From: Dyella japonica A8
Lineage (GTDB): Bacteria > Pseudomonadota > Gammaproteobacteria > Xanthomonadales > Rhodanobacteraceae
Assembly (NCBI RefSeq): GCF_000725385.1
Contig: NZ_CP008884.1
Coordinates: 1,674,001 to 1,738,000 of the forward strand
Length of the DNA: 64,000 nucleotides
Direction of reading: 5' to 3'
The translations under genes and the position numbers were made by a program. The notes under the pieces were generated by a model. The model worked only from the letters and a program-made list of their open reading frames with translations, searched no databases and was not told the origin of the DNA. Positions 1-10,222 of the stretch are shown one piece after another. Position 1 is the stretch's first letter. Every line of letters starts with the position of its first letter.

Positions 1-577
1 TGAACGCGCGCGCTTGCTCGCCTGTCACGAGGCCCTGGCGGCGCGGGGTGGGTGGCTGATCGTCGACGAAGCCTTCATGGACGCGACGCCGGAGGAGAGT
101 CTTTGCCGTGAGTCGTCACGCGAAGGGCTGATCGTGCTGCGCTCTTCCGGCAAGTTCTTCGGCATGGCGGGCGCGCGTGCGGGATTCGTCGCGGCGCACC
201 CTGCCTTGCTGGAAGCACTGCGCGAGCGGCTCGGTCCATGGACACTCAGTGGTCCGACACGCTACGCACTGAAGCAGGCGCTCGCCGATCACGCGTGGCA
301 CACCACGGCCCGTGCATGGTTGCACGCGGCCAGCGATGGCTTGTCGTCCCTGTTGTCACGACATGGCATGCCGCCCACGGCCGGTTGCGCCTTCTTCCAC
401 TGGTGGAAGAGCGCTCAGGCCGAATCCGTGCATGTGGCGCTGGCACAGCGGGGCATCCTTACGCGGTTGTTTACGACGCCGGCCAGCCTGCGGTTCGGCT
501 TGCCCGCCGACGAAGCAGGTCTGCACCGGCTGGGCGATGCACTCGGATCACTTGAACAAGGGAGGGCTTCGCCATGA
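1..577 (+). CDS. cobD: Threonine-phosphate decarboxylase, 5' end missing
   Basis: This is the C-terminal part of a fold-type I PLP enzyme that decarboxylates L-threonine-O-3-phosphate to (R)-1-aminopropan-2-ol phosphate, the linker of the cobalamin nucleotide loop. The frame is open to the left edge, so the start lies outside the window. The visible part has the VDEAFMD segment (PLP-contacting Asp) and [15 protein letters not shown], where the lysine is the expected Schiff-base residue; the C-terminal small domain ([15 protein letters not shown]) is intact. Its stop overlaps the cobQ start as ATGA (574-577), which implies translational coupling. Histidinol-phosphate aminotransferase has the same fold, but the position in front of cobQ-cobU-cobT decides for CobD (named CobC in the aerobic pathway). 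Confidence 0.88.
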   Translation, partial: ERARLLACHEALAARGGWLIVDEAFMDATPEESLCRESSREGLIVLRSSGKFFGMAGARAGFVAAHPALLEALRERLGPWTLSGPTRYALKQALADHAWHTTARAWLHAASDGLSSLLSRHGMPPTAGCAFFHWWKSAQAESVHVALAQRGILTRLFTTPASLRFGLPADEAGLHRLGDALGSLEQGRASP

Positions 578-2058
578 GCGGCGCCGTGTTGATGGTGCAG
601 GGCTGCACGTCCGACGCGGGCAAGAGCACGCTGGTTGCCGGCTTGTGCCGGTGGTTGCGCCGGCGCGGCGTCGCCGTGGCGCCGTTCAAGCCGCAGAACA
701 TGGCGCTGAACTCGGCGGTGACGATCGATGGCGGCGAGATCGGGCGCGCCCAGGCCGTGCAGGCCCAGGCGGCGGGCCTGCTTCCGCATACGGATTTCAA
801 TCCCGTGCTGCTCAAGCCCAACAGCGACGTCGGCGCGCAGGTGATCGTGCACGGCCACCCCGTCGCCAACATGGATGCGCGCGACTACCACCAGTACAAG
901 CGCATGGCGATGGACGCCGTGCTCGCCTCGCACCATCGACTGATCGACCGCTATGACGCGGTGATCGTCGAAGGCGCGGGCAGCCCGGCCGAGATCAACC
1001 TGCGCGACCGTGACATCGCCAACATGGGTTATGCAGAGGCGGTGGATTGCCCTGTCGTCCTCATTGCCGACATCGATCGTGGTGGCGTGTTCGCGCATCT
1101 GGTCGGCACGCTGGCCCTGCTGTCGGAAAGCGAGCGACGGCGCGTGGCCGGTTTCGTCATCAACCGCTTTCGCGGTGACCTTGCTCTGCTGCAACCCGGG
1201 TTGGACTGGCTTGTGCGGGAAACCGGCAAGCCGGTGCTCGGCGTGCTGCCCTACCTGCACGGCCTGCAACTGGAAGCCGAGGATGCGCTGCCGCGTGAGG
1301 TTGCCGTGAACCCGGAAGCCAGACTGCGCGTGGTGGCGCCGGTGCTGCCGCGCATCAGCAATCACACCGACTTCGATGCCTTGCGCGCCCATCCGGACGT
1401 CGGCTTCCGTTTCGTCAGTGCTGACGAAACGCACCCGCCGGCCGACCTCATCGTGCTGCCTGGCTCCAAGTCCACGCGCGCGGACCTGGCATGGCTGCGC
1501 GCGCAGGGCTGGGAACAGACCATCGCCCGCCACCTGCGCTACGGCGGGAAGCTCATCGGCATCTGCGGTGGCTTCCAGATGCTGGGGCGATTCGTGCATG
1601 ATCCGCAGGGTATCGAGAGCACGCCGGGCTCGAGCGATGGACTGGGTTGGTTGCCGATGGAGACCACGCTGGAAGCGCGCAAGCAATTGCGACGCGTGGA
1701 GGGAAAGCTGGTCCTTGGAGGTGCGTGCGTGAGCGGCTATGAAATCCATTGCGGCATCAGTCGTGGTGAAGCATTGGGAAGGCCCTCGAGCATCCTTGGT
1801 CAGGGTGAGCCTGACGGCGCGTTGTCGGCCGACGGCCAGATCCTCGGCAGCTACCTGCATGGATTGTTCGACGAACCGCAAGCCCTTGCGGCCGTGCTCG
1901 CCTGGGTTGGCCTGCGCGACGCCGCGCCGCTCGACGTGCAGGGCCTGCGCGAGGCGAGCATCGACCGCGTGGCCGATGCCGTGGAAACCCATCTGGACAC
2001 CCCGGCCCTGCTGCGCCTGCTGCAACCGGCGACGGAATCTGCGCCATGCGTACCTTGA
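574..2058 (+). CDS. cobQ: Cobyric acid synthase
   Basis: This glutamine-dependent enzyme amidates four carboxyl side chains of adenosylcobyrinic acid a,c-diamide to give adenosylcobyric acid. The 494 residues match the usual length. The N-terminal part is an ATP-binding BioD-like domain with the P-loop [10 protein letters not shown] (about residues 10-19). The C-terminal part is a class I-type glutamine amidotransferase with the nucleophile Cys331 in [10 protein letters not shown] and His429 in SYLHGLFD. The start is fixed by the four-base ATGA overlap with the upstream gene, and a GGGAGG ribosome-binding site lies just upstream. The end overlaps cobU by 13 bases. It belongs to the same operon as cobU, cobT, cobC and cobS. 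Confidence 0.97.
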   Translation: MSGAVLMVQGCTSDAGKSTLVAGLCRWLRRRGVAVAPFKPQNMALNSAVTIDGGEIGRAQAVQAQAAGLLPHTDFNPVLLKPNSDVGAQVIVHGHPVANMDARDYHQYKRMAMDAVLASHHRLIDRYDAVIVEGAGSPAEINLRDRDIANMGYAEAVDCPVVLIADIDRGGVFAHLVGTLALLSESERRRVAGFVINRFRGDLALLQPGLDWLVRETGKPVLGVLPYLHGLQLEAEDALPREVAVNPEARLRVVAPVLPRISNHTDFDALRAHPDVGFRFVSADETHPPADLIVLPGSKSTRADLAWLRAQGWEQTIARHLRYGGKLIGICGGFQMLGRFVHDPQGIESTPGSSDGLGWLPMETTLEARKQLRRVEGKLVLGGACVSGYEIHCGISRGEALGRPSSILGQGEPDGALSADGQILGSYLHGLFDEPQALAAVLAWVGLRDAAPLDVQGLREASIDRVADAVETHLDTPALLRLLQPATESAPCVP

Positions 2059-2567
2059 TCCTTGGCGGCGCCCGCTCCGGCAAGAGCGCGCTGGCCGAGC
2101 GGCTGGCGGTGGAGTCCGGGCACGAGGTGGTCTACATCGCCACCGCGCAGGCGCATGACGAGGAGATGGCGGCGCGCATTGCCCATCACCGCGCGCAGCG
2201 TCCTGCTCACTGGCTGAGCGTGGAAGAGCCGCTGGCGCTGGCCGCCGCCCTGGAAGCGCACGCGCGCCCCGGTCGCTGCGTGCTGGTGGATTGCCTCACG
2301 CTGTGGCTCAGCAACCTGTTGGGCGCGCCTGACGGCGACCGCTTCGGGCAGGAGCGCGAAGCGCTGCTCCGGCTGCTGCCTGCGCTGAAGGGGCAGGTAT
2401 TGATGGTCAGCAACGAAGTGGGGTTGGGCGTCGTCCCCATGGGTGAATTGACGCGACGTTTCGTGGATGAAGCCGGACGGCTGCACCAGGCGCTCGCCGC
2501 ACAGTGCGAGCGGGTGCTGTTGGTCGCCGCCGGATTGCCGATGTCCCTCAAAGGAAGCCTTGCATGA
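2046..2567 (+). CDS. cobU: Adenosylcobinamide kinase/guanylyltransferase
   Basis: This bifunctional enzyme phosphorylates adenosylcobinamide and transfers GMP to it, making adenosylcobinamide-GDP. The 173-residue protein has a P-loop [10 protein letters not shown] at residues 7-16, the His47-His48-Arg segment where the family carries its guanylylated histidine, and the Walker B-like [12 protein letters not shown]. The ATG lies inside the end of cobQ, and the stop overlaps the cobT start (ATGA at 2564). Length and motifs match the CobU/CobP family, and nothing is unusual. Confidence 0.97.
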   Translation: MRTLILGGARSGKSALAERLAVESGHEVVYIATAQAHDEEMAARIAHHRAQRPAHWLSVEEPLALAAALEAHARPGRCVLVDCLTLWLSNLLGAPDGDRFGQEREALLRLLPALKGQVLMVSNEVGLGVVPMGELTRRFVDEAGRLHQALAAQCERVLLVAAGLPMSLKGSLA

Positions 2568-3613
2568 GCCAAGACTGGCTGACCGAGCCCTGCTTCGCCA
2601 TCGATGAAGCCAGCCGCGAGCGCGCGCTGGAACATCAGTCGCAGCTGACCAAGCCGCCCGGCTCACTGGGTACGCTGGAAGCCCTGGCCGTGCGCTTGGC
2701 CGGCATGCAGCACGTGGTGACGCCGTCGGTGCAGTCGGTGTGGATCAGTGTTTTCGCGGGCGATCATGGTGTGGCCGCCGAAGGCGTGTCCGCGTTTCCC
2801 CAGGTGGTCACGGGCGAGATGATCCGCAATTTCGCCAACGGCGGTGCGGCCATCAGCGTGCTTGCGCGCGGGCTTGGCGCCATGCTCGAGGTGGTGAACC
2901 TGGGCACGGTGAACGATCCGGGCGAGCTGCCTAATGTGCGTCGCGCCATCATCGCGCCGCAGACCAACAACTTCTGCGAGCGTCCCGCCATGAGCGCGAT
3001 GCAGCTGGAGCTGGCGTTGCGTGCTGGTGCCGCCAGTGCGCAGGCGGCGCAGGACGCCGGCGCCAAACTGTTCATCGGCGGCGAGATGGGCATTGCCAAC
3101 ACCACGTCGGCCGCGGCGCTTGCCTGTGGCCTGCTGGGTGAAACCCCGGGCACCCTGGCTGGCGCGGGCACCGGCCTGGACGCGAAGGGCATCCAGCACA
3201 AGGTGGCGGTGATCGAGCGCGCACTGGCGCTTTATCCCTCCGACGACGATGACGCCCTGGCCTGGCTCAGCCGCGTGGGCGGCTTCGAAATCGCCGCCTT
3301 GTGCGGCGCGTATATCAGCGCGGCGCAGCGTGGCATTCCCATCCTGGTGGATGGCTTCATCACCACCGCCGCCGCGCTGGCGGCGGTGCGCATCAACCCG
3401 TCCAGCCGCGAGTGGATGTTCTTTGCGCATCGCTCGCGCGAACGCGGTCATGCGCGCCTGCTTTCCGTACTGGAAGCCGACCCGCTGCTCGACCTTGGCC
3501 TGCGCCTGGGCGAGGGCAGCGGCGCCGCAACGGCGGTGCCGCTGATGCGTCTGGCTTGCGACCTGCACTCCCGCATGGCGACCTTCGCACAGGCGGGGGT
3601 GAGCGGCGCATGA
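2564..3613 (+). CDS. cobT: Nicotinate-nucleotide--dimethylbenzimidazole phosphoribosyltransferase
   Basis: CobT activates the lower ligand by transferring phosphoribosyl from nicotinate mononucleotide to 5,6-dimethylbenzimidazole, giving alpha-ribazole phosphate. The start at 2564 (MSQDWL) gives 349 residues. It sits in an ATGA overlap with the cobU stop and has AAGGAAG at 2551, so the open frame further upstream is not used. Family signatures are [11 protein letters not shown] near residue 30, [16 protein letters not shown], and [12 protein letters not shown] near the C-terminus. Glu317 falls at the same number as the catalytic glutamate of the Salmonella enzyme. Its stop overlaps cobC by ATGA. 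Confidence 0.97.
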   Translation: MSQDWLTEPCFAIDEASRERALEHQSQLTKPPGSLGTLEALAVRLAGMQHVVTPSVQSVWISVFAGDHGVAAEGVSAFPQVVTGEMIRNFANGGAAISVLARGLGAMLEVVNLGTVNDPGELPNVRRAIIAPQTNNFCERPAMSAMQLELALRAGAASAQAAQDAGAKLFIGGEMGIANTTSAAALACGLLGETPGTLAGAGTGLDAKGIQHKVAVIERALALYPSDDDDALAWLSRVGGFEIAALCGAYISAAQRGIPILVDGFITTAAALAAVRINPSSREWMFFAHRSRERGHARLLSVLEADPLLDLGLRLGEGSGAATAVPLMRLACDLHSRMATFAQAGVSGA

Positions 3614-4188
3614 TCGGAAAGCACATCGGCATCGACCTGTTGCGCCATGGCGACACCGGGCAGCGCAGCTATCGCGGCCAACTGGACGACAGCCTCAGCC
3701 CGCTCGGCTGGAGCCAACTGCGTGCGGCGATCTTCGGGCGCGGCTGGGATGCCATCGTGACCTCGCCGCTGCGCCGTTGTGCGGAATTTGCCCAGGAGCT
3801 TGCCGGGGCGCGCCGCGTGCCCCTGCGCATCGATCCGCGCCTGGCCGAGTACCACTTCGGCCAGTGGCAGGGCGTGCCCATTGAAACCCTAGCCCAAGAG
3901 CAGGGCGAGGCACTGACGCACTTCTGGATGAACCCGGTGGCCCACCCGCCGCCGGGTGGCGAACCCTTCGCCGCGTTTCGCGATCGCCTGTGCGCGGCAT
4001 TGAACGACGTGGCCGAGGCGGCGCAGACGCAGCGCGTGCTGGTGGTGACGCACGGCGGCGTGATCAGGCTGCTGCGTTGCGAGGCGGAGGGGCGCGACTT
4101 TGGCGAGATGGCCAACATCGATGTGCCGCACGCATCGTTGCATCCGTTGCACTGGGCCGTGCCACAAGGGGCGCAGGTAGGCACGTGA
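3610..4188 (+). CDS. cobC: Alpha-ribazole phosphatase, histidine phosphatase family
   Basis: This is a 192-residue histidine phosphatase that would remove the phosphate from alpha-ribazole-5'-phosphate, or from the cobalamin phosphate, in nucleotide loop assembly. It has the family's LLRHGDTG motif (phosphohistidine His13), TSPLRRC, the [10 protein letters not shown] acid segment and a second histidine in [11 protein letters not shown]. The start at 3610 overlaps the cobT stop, and the longer open frame upstream is not supported. Histidine phosphatases have many substrates; the assignment rests on the position between cobT and cobS. The stop TGA shares one base with the cobS ATG. Confidence 0.88.
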   Translation: MIGKHIGIDLLRHGDTGQRSYRGQLDDSLSPLGWSQLRAAIFGRGWDAIVTSPLRRCAEFAQELAGARRVPLRIDPRLAEYHFGQWQGVPIETLAQEQGEALTHFWMNPVAHPPPGGEPFAAFRDRLCAALNDVAEAAQTQRVLVVTHGGVIRLLRCEAEGRDFGEMANIDVPHASLHPLHWAVPQGAQVGT

Positions 4189-4904
4189 TGCGGGGGCTGT
4201 TCGCCGCCATCGGTTTCCTCACGCGCTTGCCGGTACCGGCGAGCGTGTTCGACGAGGAAGGTTCGCCTTCGGCGCAACTGGCGTGGTATCCGGCGGTGGG
4301 GCTGCTGATCGGTGGCCTGCTCTGGTGCCTGGCCTGGCTGTTGTCCGGGGCACCGCCGTTGCTGGCGGCGGCCCTGCTGCTGGCCGCGTGGGTGGTGCTC
4401 ACCGGCGCGCTGCACCTGGATGGCCTGGCCGACAGCGCGGATGCCTGGGTGGGTGGATTGGGCGATCGCGAGCGCACCCTGACGATCATGAAGGACCCGC
4501 GCAGCGGCCCGATCGGCGTCACCGCCGTCGTGCTCGTGCTGCTGCTGAAATTCGCCGCGCTGGCCAGCCTGCCGCATCCCTCGGCGGTGATCTGGGTGGC
4601 GCCGCTGCTGGGCCGTGCCGCATTGACCCTGGCTTTCATGACGACGCCTTACGTGCGCAGCGGTGGGCTGGGCAGCGGGCTGGCCGGCGAGTCGGGCCTG
4701 GCCTGCACGGTGGCATTGCTGGCGACGACCCTCATCAGCCTGTTTGCCGGCTGGCATGGCGTGCGTGCCCTCATCGTGGCCGCGCTGGTGTTTGCCTGGT
4801 GGCGATGGACCTGCCGGCGTCGCCTCGGCGGCATGACCGGCGATACCTGCGGCGCCCTCGCCGAGCTGACGGAGATGGCCGTGCTGGTGGCGTGGGCGCT
4901 TTAG
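4188..4904 (+). CDS. cobS: Adenosylcobinamide-GDP ribazoletransferase (cobalamin synthase)
   Basis: This integral membrane enzyme joins adenosylcobinamide-GDP and alpha-ribazole (phosphate) in the last step of B12 assembly. The 238 residues contain the N-terminal GFLTRLPVP signature, several hydrophobic helices and the HLDGLADSADAWVGG motif with conserved acidic residues, then MKDPRSGPIGV. The start at 4188 overlaps the cobC stop by one base (TGATG). This is the last gene of the operon: 138 bases without coding potential separate it from the next gene. Confidence 0.95.
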   Translation: MRGLFAAIGFLTRLPVPASVFDEEGSPSAQLAWYPAVGLLIGGLLWCLAWLLSGAPPLLAAALLLAAWVVLTGALHLDGLADSADAWVGGLGDRERTLTIMKDPRSGPIGVTAVVLVLLLKFAALASLPHPSAVIWVAPLLGRAALTLAFMTTPYVRSGGLGSGLAGESGLACTVALLATTLISLFAGWHGVRALIVAALVFAWWRWTCRRRLGGMTGDTCGALAELTEMAVLVAWAL

Positions 4905-5042
4905 CCGCCCCTGCCACTCACAAGGGGCGCAGGCGGCCCGGATCGTTGAAATTGCGCCGTTCGGCTCGATAATGGAGAGCTGTCGCGTGGCGATGCCGGT
5001 GAGCATTCCCGGCCGGCGGCGACCGATATTCCCGGAGTTTCC

Positions 5043-5321
5043 ATGCCTATCTACGAATTCGAATGCAGCAGTTGCGGCCACCGGTTCGACCGCCTGCAGA
5101 AGATGTCCGATCCCGATCCGTCGGTTTGCCCGGCCTGTGACGTGGCCGAAGTGAAGCGCCGCCTCAGCGCGCCGGGATTCCGCCTGGCCGGCAGCGGCTG
5201 GTACGAAACCGATTTCAAGAAAGACGGCGACAAGAAGCGGAACCTGGCGGGCGACAGCGCCGCGCCCTCGTCGGGTTCTTCCGGTTCATCCAGCTCCTCC
5301 AGCTCCTCCAGCGAAAGCTGA
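5043..5321 (+). CDS. FmdB-family zinc ribbon protein with poly-serine tail
   Basis: This 92-residue protein has the FmdB-type putative regulatory zinc ribbon: MPIYEFEC, with metal-binding pairs Cys8-x2-Cys11 and Cys29-x2-Cys32, followed by the common LSAPGFRLAGSGWYETDFK segment. The last 20 or so residues are almost only Ser and Gly, so the tail is probably disordered. A GGAG ribosome-binding site precedes the ATG. The family is widespread and its molecular role is not settled; the name comes from formamidase/acetamidase operons and does not indicate a function here. In many proteobacteria it lies next to aspS, which is the next housekeeping gene downstream. Confidence 0.85.
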   Translation: MPIYEFECSSCGHRFDRLQKMSDPDPSVCPACDVAEVKRRLSAPGFRLAGSGWYETDFKKDGDKKRNLAGDSAAPSSGSSGSSSSSSSSSES

Positions 5322-5415
5322 TCCGGCGGCATGCCTGAATGCCGGATAGCCGGCCGGCAGGTTTCTGCGAGCAGTCGCAAGATATTCAAACCCGGTTGAA
5401 GATGCGCCCACTAGC

Positions 5416-5430
5416 GTGACGTCCCGTCAC
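5416..5430. promoter_or_regulatory. Short inverted repeat upstream of the DUF3011 gene
   Basis: GTGACG and CGTCAC are separated by three bases, about 18 bases before the start codon at 5448 and just before an AAGGAG ribosome-binding site. The symmetry resembles a small operator, but the position is also compatible with a leader hairpin, and no protein can be named. Confidence 0.25.
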
Positions 5431-5447
5431 AGTGAAGGAGTGGGTGG

Positions 5448-6062
5448 ATGTTCCGGACAAGAGCGGGTTTGATGGGTGTCGCGACGGGCCTGCTGGCGGG
5501 CCTGATGTGGGTCGTCGCACCGGTCGCCCATGCGCAGGGGCGGGACGTGGTCCGCTGCGGCAGCGAAGATGGCCGCTTCCAGCGTTGCGGGGTGCCCTGG
5601 CGTGACGCGGAAATCATCCGCCAGGAATCGAACAGCCCGTGCACGCGCGGGGAAACCTGGGGCGTCGATCGCGGTGGCCTGTGGGTGGACCGCGGTTGCC
5701 GCGGCCAGTTCGTCGAGATGGGGCGCGGCGGTTACCGTCCGCCGGATAGCGGGTATTACCCACCTTCGAACGGCGGCTATTACCCGCCGCCGGGCTATGG
5801 CCCTCCGCCGGGTTACCGCCCGCCGGACAACGGCTGGCGGCCGGGCCCTGACTGGGATCGCGAGATCCGTTTCCAGTGCGAAAGCAACGACCACCGCTAC
5901 CAGTTCTGCCAGGTGGACGTGGGCGGGCGCGGCGACGTGCGCCTGCTCAGGCAGCTTTCCGGCACGGATTGCGAGGAGGGCTACAACTGGGGCTGGAACC
6001 GCGCCGGCGTGTGGGTTTCCAAGGGCTGCCGCGGCCTGTTTTCGGTGAATCGCCGCTGGTAA
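5448..6062 (+). CDS. Exported protein with two DUF3011-type repeats
   Basis: This 204-residue protein has an N-terminal hydrophobic signal segment (about residues 8-28, ending AHAQG). Two Cys-rich repeats of the DUF3011 kind follow, the first around residues 30-85 (RCGSEDGRFQRC ... VDRGCRGQF) and the second around 140-200 (QCESNDHRYQFCQV ... VSKGCRGLF). Each has a W-G-W/R-x-G-x-WV core and four cysteines, probably two disulfides in the periplasm. They are joined by a linker of Pro, Gly and Tyr repeats (residues 95-135). AAGGAG precedes the ATG. The function is unknown. It stands alone between the zinc ribbon gene and aspS. Confidence 0.75.
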   Translation: MFRTRAGLMGVATGLLAGLMWVVAPVAHAQGRDVVRCGSEDGRFQRCGVPWRDAEIIRQESNSPCTRGETWGVDRGGLWVDRGCRGQFVEMGRGGYRPPDSGYYPPSNGGYYPPPGYGPPPGYRPPDNGWRPGPDWDREIRFQCESNDHRYQFCQVDVGGRGDVRLLRQLSGTDCEEGYNWGWNRAGVWVSKGCRGLFSVNRRW

Positions 6063-6191
6063 GTGGTTGAAACGCGGTATCGGACGTGGTTTTCGCGCCA
6101 CGTCCGACACCCGCCTCCGGGCATGCCGGTGTTAACATTCCCGGTTCTTGTCCACGCATCACGCCGCCCCGCGGCCCGGAGTTCCAAGCGC

Positions 6192-7961
6192 ATGCGCACG
6201 CATTACTGCGGCCTCATCGATGAGGCACTGGTCGGTCAGACCGTCACCCTTTGTGGCTGGGTCAACACCCTTCGCTTGCAGAGCCACGTGGCTTTCGTCG
6301 ACCTGCGCGACCACGAGGGCCTTGCCCAGGTGGTGATCGAGCGCGAGAACGCCGACGCGTTCGCCGTGGCCAACGAGATCGGCAACGAATACTGCCTGCG
6401 CGTCACCGGCACCATTCGCAAGCGCCTGTCGGTGAACGACAAGCTGCGCACCGGCACGGTGGAGCTGCTGGCCGACAAGGTCGAGATCCTCAACGCCGCG
6501 AAGGACCTGCCGTTCGCGCTGCACGAGAATCCCAACGAGGACATGCGGATGACCTACCGCTACCTCGACCTGCGCCGCCCCGAGATGCAGAAGATGATGC
6601 GCACGCGCATCAAGCTGGTGCAGGCGCTGCGCCGCTACCTGGACGCGCGCGGCTTCCAGGACATCGAAACGCCCATCCTCACCAAGGCCACGCCCGAAGG
6701 CGCGCGCGACTACCTGGTGCCCAGCCGCGTGCATGCGGGCCAGTTCTACGCGCTGCCGCAGTCGCCGCAGCTGTTCAAGCAGATCCTGATGATGGCCGGC
6801 TTCGACCGCTACTATCAGATCGCCCGCTGCTTCCGCGACGAAGACCTGCGCGCCGACCGCCAGCCGGAATTCACCCAGCTCGACCTTGAGTTCGCCTTCG
6901 TCGAAGAGAAGGACGTGCAGGATTTCGTCGAGGCACTGATCCGCCATGTCTTCAAGGAAGTGGTGAGCGTCGAGCTCGACGACGTGTTCCCGCGCATGAC
7001 CTGGGCCGAAGCCATGCGTCGCTTCGGTTCGGACAAGCCGGACCTGCGCATTGCGCTCGAGCTGGTCGACATCGCCGACGCCGTGAAGCATGTGGAGTTC
7101 AAGGTGTTCGCCGAACCGGCCAACGCCCAGAACGGCCGCGTCGCCGCGCTGCGCGTGCCGGGCGGCGCCACCTTCACCCGCAAGGAAATCGACCAGCTCA
7201 CCGAATACGTCGCCAAGTACGGCGCGAAGGGCCTGGCCTGGCTGCGCGTGGACGATCTGTCCAAGGGCCGCGACGGCATCAACTCGCCGGTGGCCAAGTT
7301 CCTCGACGACAAGGCGCTGGAAGGGGTGCTCAAGCTCACCGGCGCCGAGAGCGGCGACATGGTGTTCTTCGGCGCGGGCACCTGGAAGGCCGTCACCGAT
7401 TTCATGGGCGCCCTGCGCCTGAAGGTCGGCAAGGACCGCGGCATGGTGGAAAACACCTGGAAGCCGCTGTGGGTCACCGACTTCCCGATGTTCGAGTACG
7501 ACGAGGAAGAGAAGCGCTTCGTCGCCCTGCATCACCCGTTCACCGCGCCGAAGGTGGACGACGTCGCCGACCTGCGCGCCAACGCCGCCATCGCGGTGAG
7601 CCGCGGCTACGACATGGTGCTCAACGGCAACGAGATCGGCGGCGGCTCCATCCGTATCCATCGCCCGGATATGCAGAGCACGGTGTTCGACCTGCTCGGC
7701 ATCGGCCCGGAAGAGGCGGAGGCCAAGTTCGGCTTCCTGCTCAAGGCGCTGAAGTTCGGCGCGCCGCCGCACGGTGGCCTGGCCTTCGGCATCGACCGCA
7801 TCGCCGCGCTGATGGCCGGCACCGAGTCGATCCGCGACGTGATCGCCTTCCCCAAGACCACCAGCGCGCAGGATCTGATGACGGATGCACCGTCGTTGGT
7901 GAGCGATGCGCAGCTCAAGGAGCTGCACGTGAAGGTGGCGGTGGAAGCCAAGCCGGCTTGA
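6192..7961 (+). CDS. aspS: Aspartyl-tRNA synthetase
   Basis: This class II aminoacyl-tRNA synthetase charges tRNA with aspartate. The start at 6192 ([11 protein letters not shown]) gives 589 residues, the usual bacterial length; the frame is open further upstream but shows no family similarity there. Visible parts are the N-terminal anticodon-binding OB fold ([11 protein letters not shown]), motif 2 ([23 protein letters not shown]), the bacterial GAD insertion domain, and motif 3 ([13 protein letters not shown]). A hairpin that could end transcription follows at 7984. Confidence 0.97.
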   Translation: MRTHYCGLIDEALVGQTVTLCGWVNTLRLQSHVAFVDLRDHEGLAQVVIERENADAFAVANEIGNEYCLRVTGTIRKRLSVNDKLRTGTVELLADKVEILNAAKDLPFALHENPNEDMRMTYRYLDLRRPEMQKMMRTRIKLVQALRRYLDARGFQDIETPILTKATPEGARDYLVPSRVHAGQFYALPQSPQLFKQILMMAGFDRYYQIARCFRDEDLRADRQPEFTQLDLEFAFVEEKDVQDFVEALIRHVFKEVVSVELDDVFPRMTWAEAMRRFGSDKPDLRIALELVDIADAVKHVEFKVFAEPANAQNGRVAALRVPGGATFTRKEIDQLTEYVAKYGAKGLAWLRVDDLSKGRDGINSPVAKFLDDKALEGVLKLTGAESGDMVFFGAGTWKAVTDFMGALRLKVGKDRGMVENTWKPLWVTDFPMFEYDEEEKRFVALHHPFTAPKVDDVADLRANAAIAVSRGYDMVLNGNEIGGGSIRIHRPDMQSTVFDLLGIGPEEAEAKFGFLLKALKFGAPPHGGLAFGIDRIAALMAGTESIRDVIAFPKTTSAQDLMTDAPSLVSDAQLKELHVKVAVEAKPA

Positions 7962-7983
7962 TGCGGCTGGAAAGCTTTTGACC

Positions 7984-8024
7984 GTCATTCCGGCGCCCCC
8001 TTTTGTGGGGTGCGCCGGAATGAC
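7984..8024. repeat. Palindromic GTCATTCCGG element after aspS
   Basis: A hairpin with arms GTCATTCCGGCGC and GCGCCGGAATGAC, extended by CCCC/GGGG around a short T-rich loop, starts 22 bases after the aspS stop. It shares its GTCATTCC/GGAATGAC ends with the dispersed palindromes at 23.5, 27.8, 35.5, 54.4 and 61.3 kb. It may also act as an aspS terminator, but no T-run follows. Confidence 0.7.
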
Positions 8025-8195
8025 GAGCCGAACACGCAGGGCGCCGAGGCGCGATAGACCCCGCACCCCGTGCGCCAATCGCGGCACGGCGTCGCGACCT
8101 CATCGCAACTTTTCTTGCAGAATGGACTCATCAGAATGACCGGATGTTCTTGCCCGGTCATTCCTTCCTTCATCGATGAACGCCTCGTCCGCCCC

Positions 8196-8831
8196 ATGAC
8201 CGACCACGTCATTCTCCTGCACGGCCTGTGGATGCGCGGTTTCGCGCTCCTCATGCTGCACCGGCGGATGATGGAGGCCGGCTTTCGCGTCCATCGCTTC
8301 GACTACATGAGCGTGGCCGCGTCGCAGCCGCGCATCCTGGGCAGCTTGCAGTCGCGGGTGCAGGAGCTGGGGCAGGATGGGCATGTCGTGCATCTTGTCG
8401 GGCACAGCCTCGGCGGTTTGCTGGCCCTGCGCGCCTGCGCCGAAGGTTCCCTGCCACCCGGGCGTGTCGTCTGCCTGGGCTCGCCGCTCAAGGGCAGTGC
8501 CGCCGCGCGCCGCTTTGCGGGCATGGGGCGGGGTGGCGAGGTGCTGCTGGGCCACAATCGCGAGTTGCTGGAATACGGCTTCGACCGCTGGAGCGGCGAG
8601 CGCGAGGTCGGGGTGATCGCGGGCCGCGTCCCGCTGGGCCTGGGCGCGATGATCGGCCAGTTCGCCGGTGACAATGACGGTTGCGTGACGGTGGACGAGA
8701 CCTGCCTGCCGGGCATCGCCGACCACTGCGCCATCGAAACCAACCATACGGGCCTGCTGTTTTCGCAGGAGGCCGCGCGACAGGTGACGCTGTTCCTTCA
8801 GCAGGGCCGGTTCAACCATTCCGGGGCCTGA
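8196..8831 (+). CDS. Alpha/beta hydrolase (lipase-like)
   Basis: This 211-residue protein has an alpha/beta hydrolase fold: VILLHGLWMRG near the start supplies the oxyanion segment, and HLVGHSLGG holds the nucleophile Ser71. Likely acid and base residues are in GDNDGCVTVDET and in ETNHTGLLF near the C-terminus. No signal peptide is visible if it starts at 8196 (MTDHVILLH); the open frame upstream is probably non-coding. The substrate is unknown; similar proteins are annotated as PGAP1-like or esterase/lipase. It is a single gene between aspS and yebC. Confidence 0.8.
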   Translation: MTDHVILLHGLWMRGFALLMLHRRMMEAGFRVHRFDYMSVAASQPRILGSLQSRVQELGQDGHVVHLVGHSLGGLLALRACAEGSLPPGRVVCLGSPLKGSAAARRFAGMGRGGEVLLGHNRELLEYGFDRWSGEREVGVIAGRVPLGLGAMIGQFAGDNDGCVTVDETCLPGIADHCAIETNHTGLLFSQEAARQVTLFLQQGRFNHSGA

Positions 8832-8933
8832 CTGGGGGCGGTTCCGCGCCTTTTCGGGTGGCGCTTGCCCGCCTGACACCCTGAAGCGATACAATTCGCG
8901 GCTTGTCCGTTCACCAGATTTGCAGGAAATGCC

Positions 8934-9668
8934 ATGGGTAGAGGCCCGTCCATCGAAGGTCGCAAGAACGCCGAAGACGCCAAGCGCGCCAAGGTGTTCA
9001 CCAAGCTGATCCGCGAAATCACCGTCGCCACCCGTGCCGGCGTGCCCGACCCTTCGCTCAATCCGCGCCTGCGCTCGGCGGTGGACAAGGCGCTGTCGGC
9101 CAACATGCCCAAGGACACCATCGAGCGTGCGATCAAGCGCGGCTCGGGTGCCGACGGCGGCGCGGCGATGGAAGAACTGCGCTACGAAGGCTACGGCCCG
9201 GGCGGCATCGCGCTCATCATCGACTGCTTCACCGACAACCCGACCCGCACCGTGGCCGACGTGCGCCATGCGCTGACCAAGCACGGCGGCAACCTGGGCA
9301 CGTCCGGTTCGGTGGCTTTCCAGTTCGCCCGCGTCGGTGAGCTGGTATTCGCCACCGGTGGCGATGAAGCGGCCGAGGAGAAGGTGCTCGAGGCCGCGCT
9401 CGAAGCGGGTGCCGACGACGTGGTGAACGAGAACGGCGAAAGCACCGTGGTATGCGCGCCGGAACATTTCGAAGCCGTGCAGCAGGCGCTGACCGCCGCT
9501 GGCCTCAACGCACAGCATGCGGGCGTCGGCATGCGCCCGAGCAATCGCGTGCCGGTGCCGGAAGAAGCGCTGGAGCCGCTGCTGGACCTGCTCGAGAAGC
9601 TCGACGGCCTGGACGACGTCAGCGAGGTTTCGCATAACGCACTGCTGCCGGCCGAGGCCGCCAGCTGA
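8934..9668 (+). CDS. yebC: YebC/PmpR family protein
   Basis: This 244-residue member of the YebC/TACO1 family has [15 protein letters not shown] near the N-terminus, the [24 protein letters not shown] core, and the three-domain length typical of the family. Members have been described as transcriptional regulators and, more recently, as factors that help ribosomes through difficult proline stretches. The start [12 protein letters not shown] differs from the enteric MAGHSKW and is the form I associate with Xanthomonadales. AGGAA precedes the ATG. As in many bacteria, it lies directly before ruvC-ruvA-ruvB. Confidence 0.95.
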   Translation: MGRGPSIEGRKNAEDAKRAKVFTKLIREITVATRAGVPDPSLNPRLRSAVDKALSANMPKDTIERAIKRGSGADGGAAMEELRYEGYGPGGIALIIDCFTDNPTRTVADVRHALTKHGGNLGTSGSVAFQFARVGELVFATGGDEAAEEKVLEAALEAGADDVVNENGESTVVCAPEHFEAVQQALTAAGLNAQHAGVGMRPSNRVPVPEEALEPLLDLLEKLDGLDDVSEVSHNALLPAEAAS

Positions 9669-9703
9669 TTCGCTGAGCCGCTCAGGCCCGGCGTATACCG
9701 CCC

Positions 9704-10222
9704 ATGACCCGCATCATCGGCATTGACCCGGGCAGCCAGCGCACCGGTGTCGGCATCATCGATGTCGACGCCAGTGGCAGGCTGTCCCATGTGTTCCATG
9801 GCGCGCTGGCAGTGGCTGGCGAGGCCACTTTTCCGCTGCGCCTGAAACGCATATTTGACGAGCTGTGTGACATCATCGCCGCCCATCGGCCGGACGAGTG
9901 CGGCGTGGAGCGCGTGTTCATGGCGCGCAACGCGGACTCGGCATTGAAGCTGGGGCAGGCGAGGGGCGCCGCGATCTGCGCGGTGGTCAGCCAGGGGATC
10001 GCGGTGCACGAGTACGCAGCGACGGAAGTCAAACAGGCCGTGGTCGGCAGTGGTCGCGGCGACAAGACCCAGGTGCAGCACATGATCGGCGTTCTGCTCG
10101 GACTCAAGGGGCCCCTGCAGGCCGACGCGGCGGACGCACTGGCCATTGCGGTGACCCACGCACACACCCGTGCGAGCCTCGCGCGCGTTGGCATTCCCCG
10201 TACCGCCTGGAGGCGTCGATGA
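9704..10222 (+). CDS. ruvC: Holliday junction endodeoxyribonuclease RuvC
   Basis: RuvC resolves Holliday junctions by paired nicking after branch migration by RuvAB. The 172 residues have the RNase H-like fold with the acidic residues in [12 protein letters not shown] (Asp8), CGVERVF, and [13 protein letters not shown] near the end. The stop overlaps the ruvA start as ATGA at 10219-10222. Confidence 0.97.
   Translation: MTRIIGIDPGSQRTGVGIIDVDASGRLSHVFHGALAVAGEATFPLRLKRIFDELCDIIAAHRPDECGVERVFMARNADSALKLGQARGAAICAVVSQGIAVHEYAATEVKQAVVGSGRGDKTQVQHMIGVLLGLKGPLQADAADALAIAVTHAHTRASLARVGIPRTAWRRR

Noticed and set aside
415..2025. A 536-codon open frame on the minus strand opposite cobD/cobQ
   Set aside because: Composition is His/Arg/Gln-rich as expected for the antisense of a high-GC gene, it has no family signature, and cobQ on the other strand is certain.
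6159..8087. A 642-codon open frame opposite aspS
   Set aside because: Antisense shadow of a well-recognised tRNA synthetase gene; no motifs.
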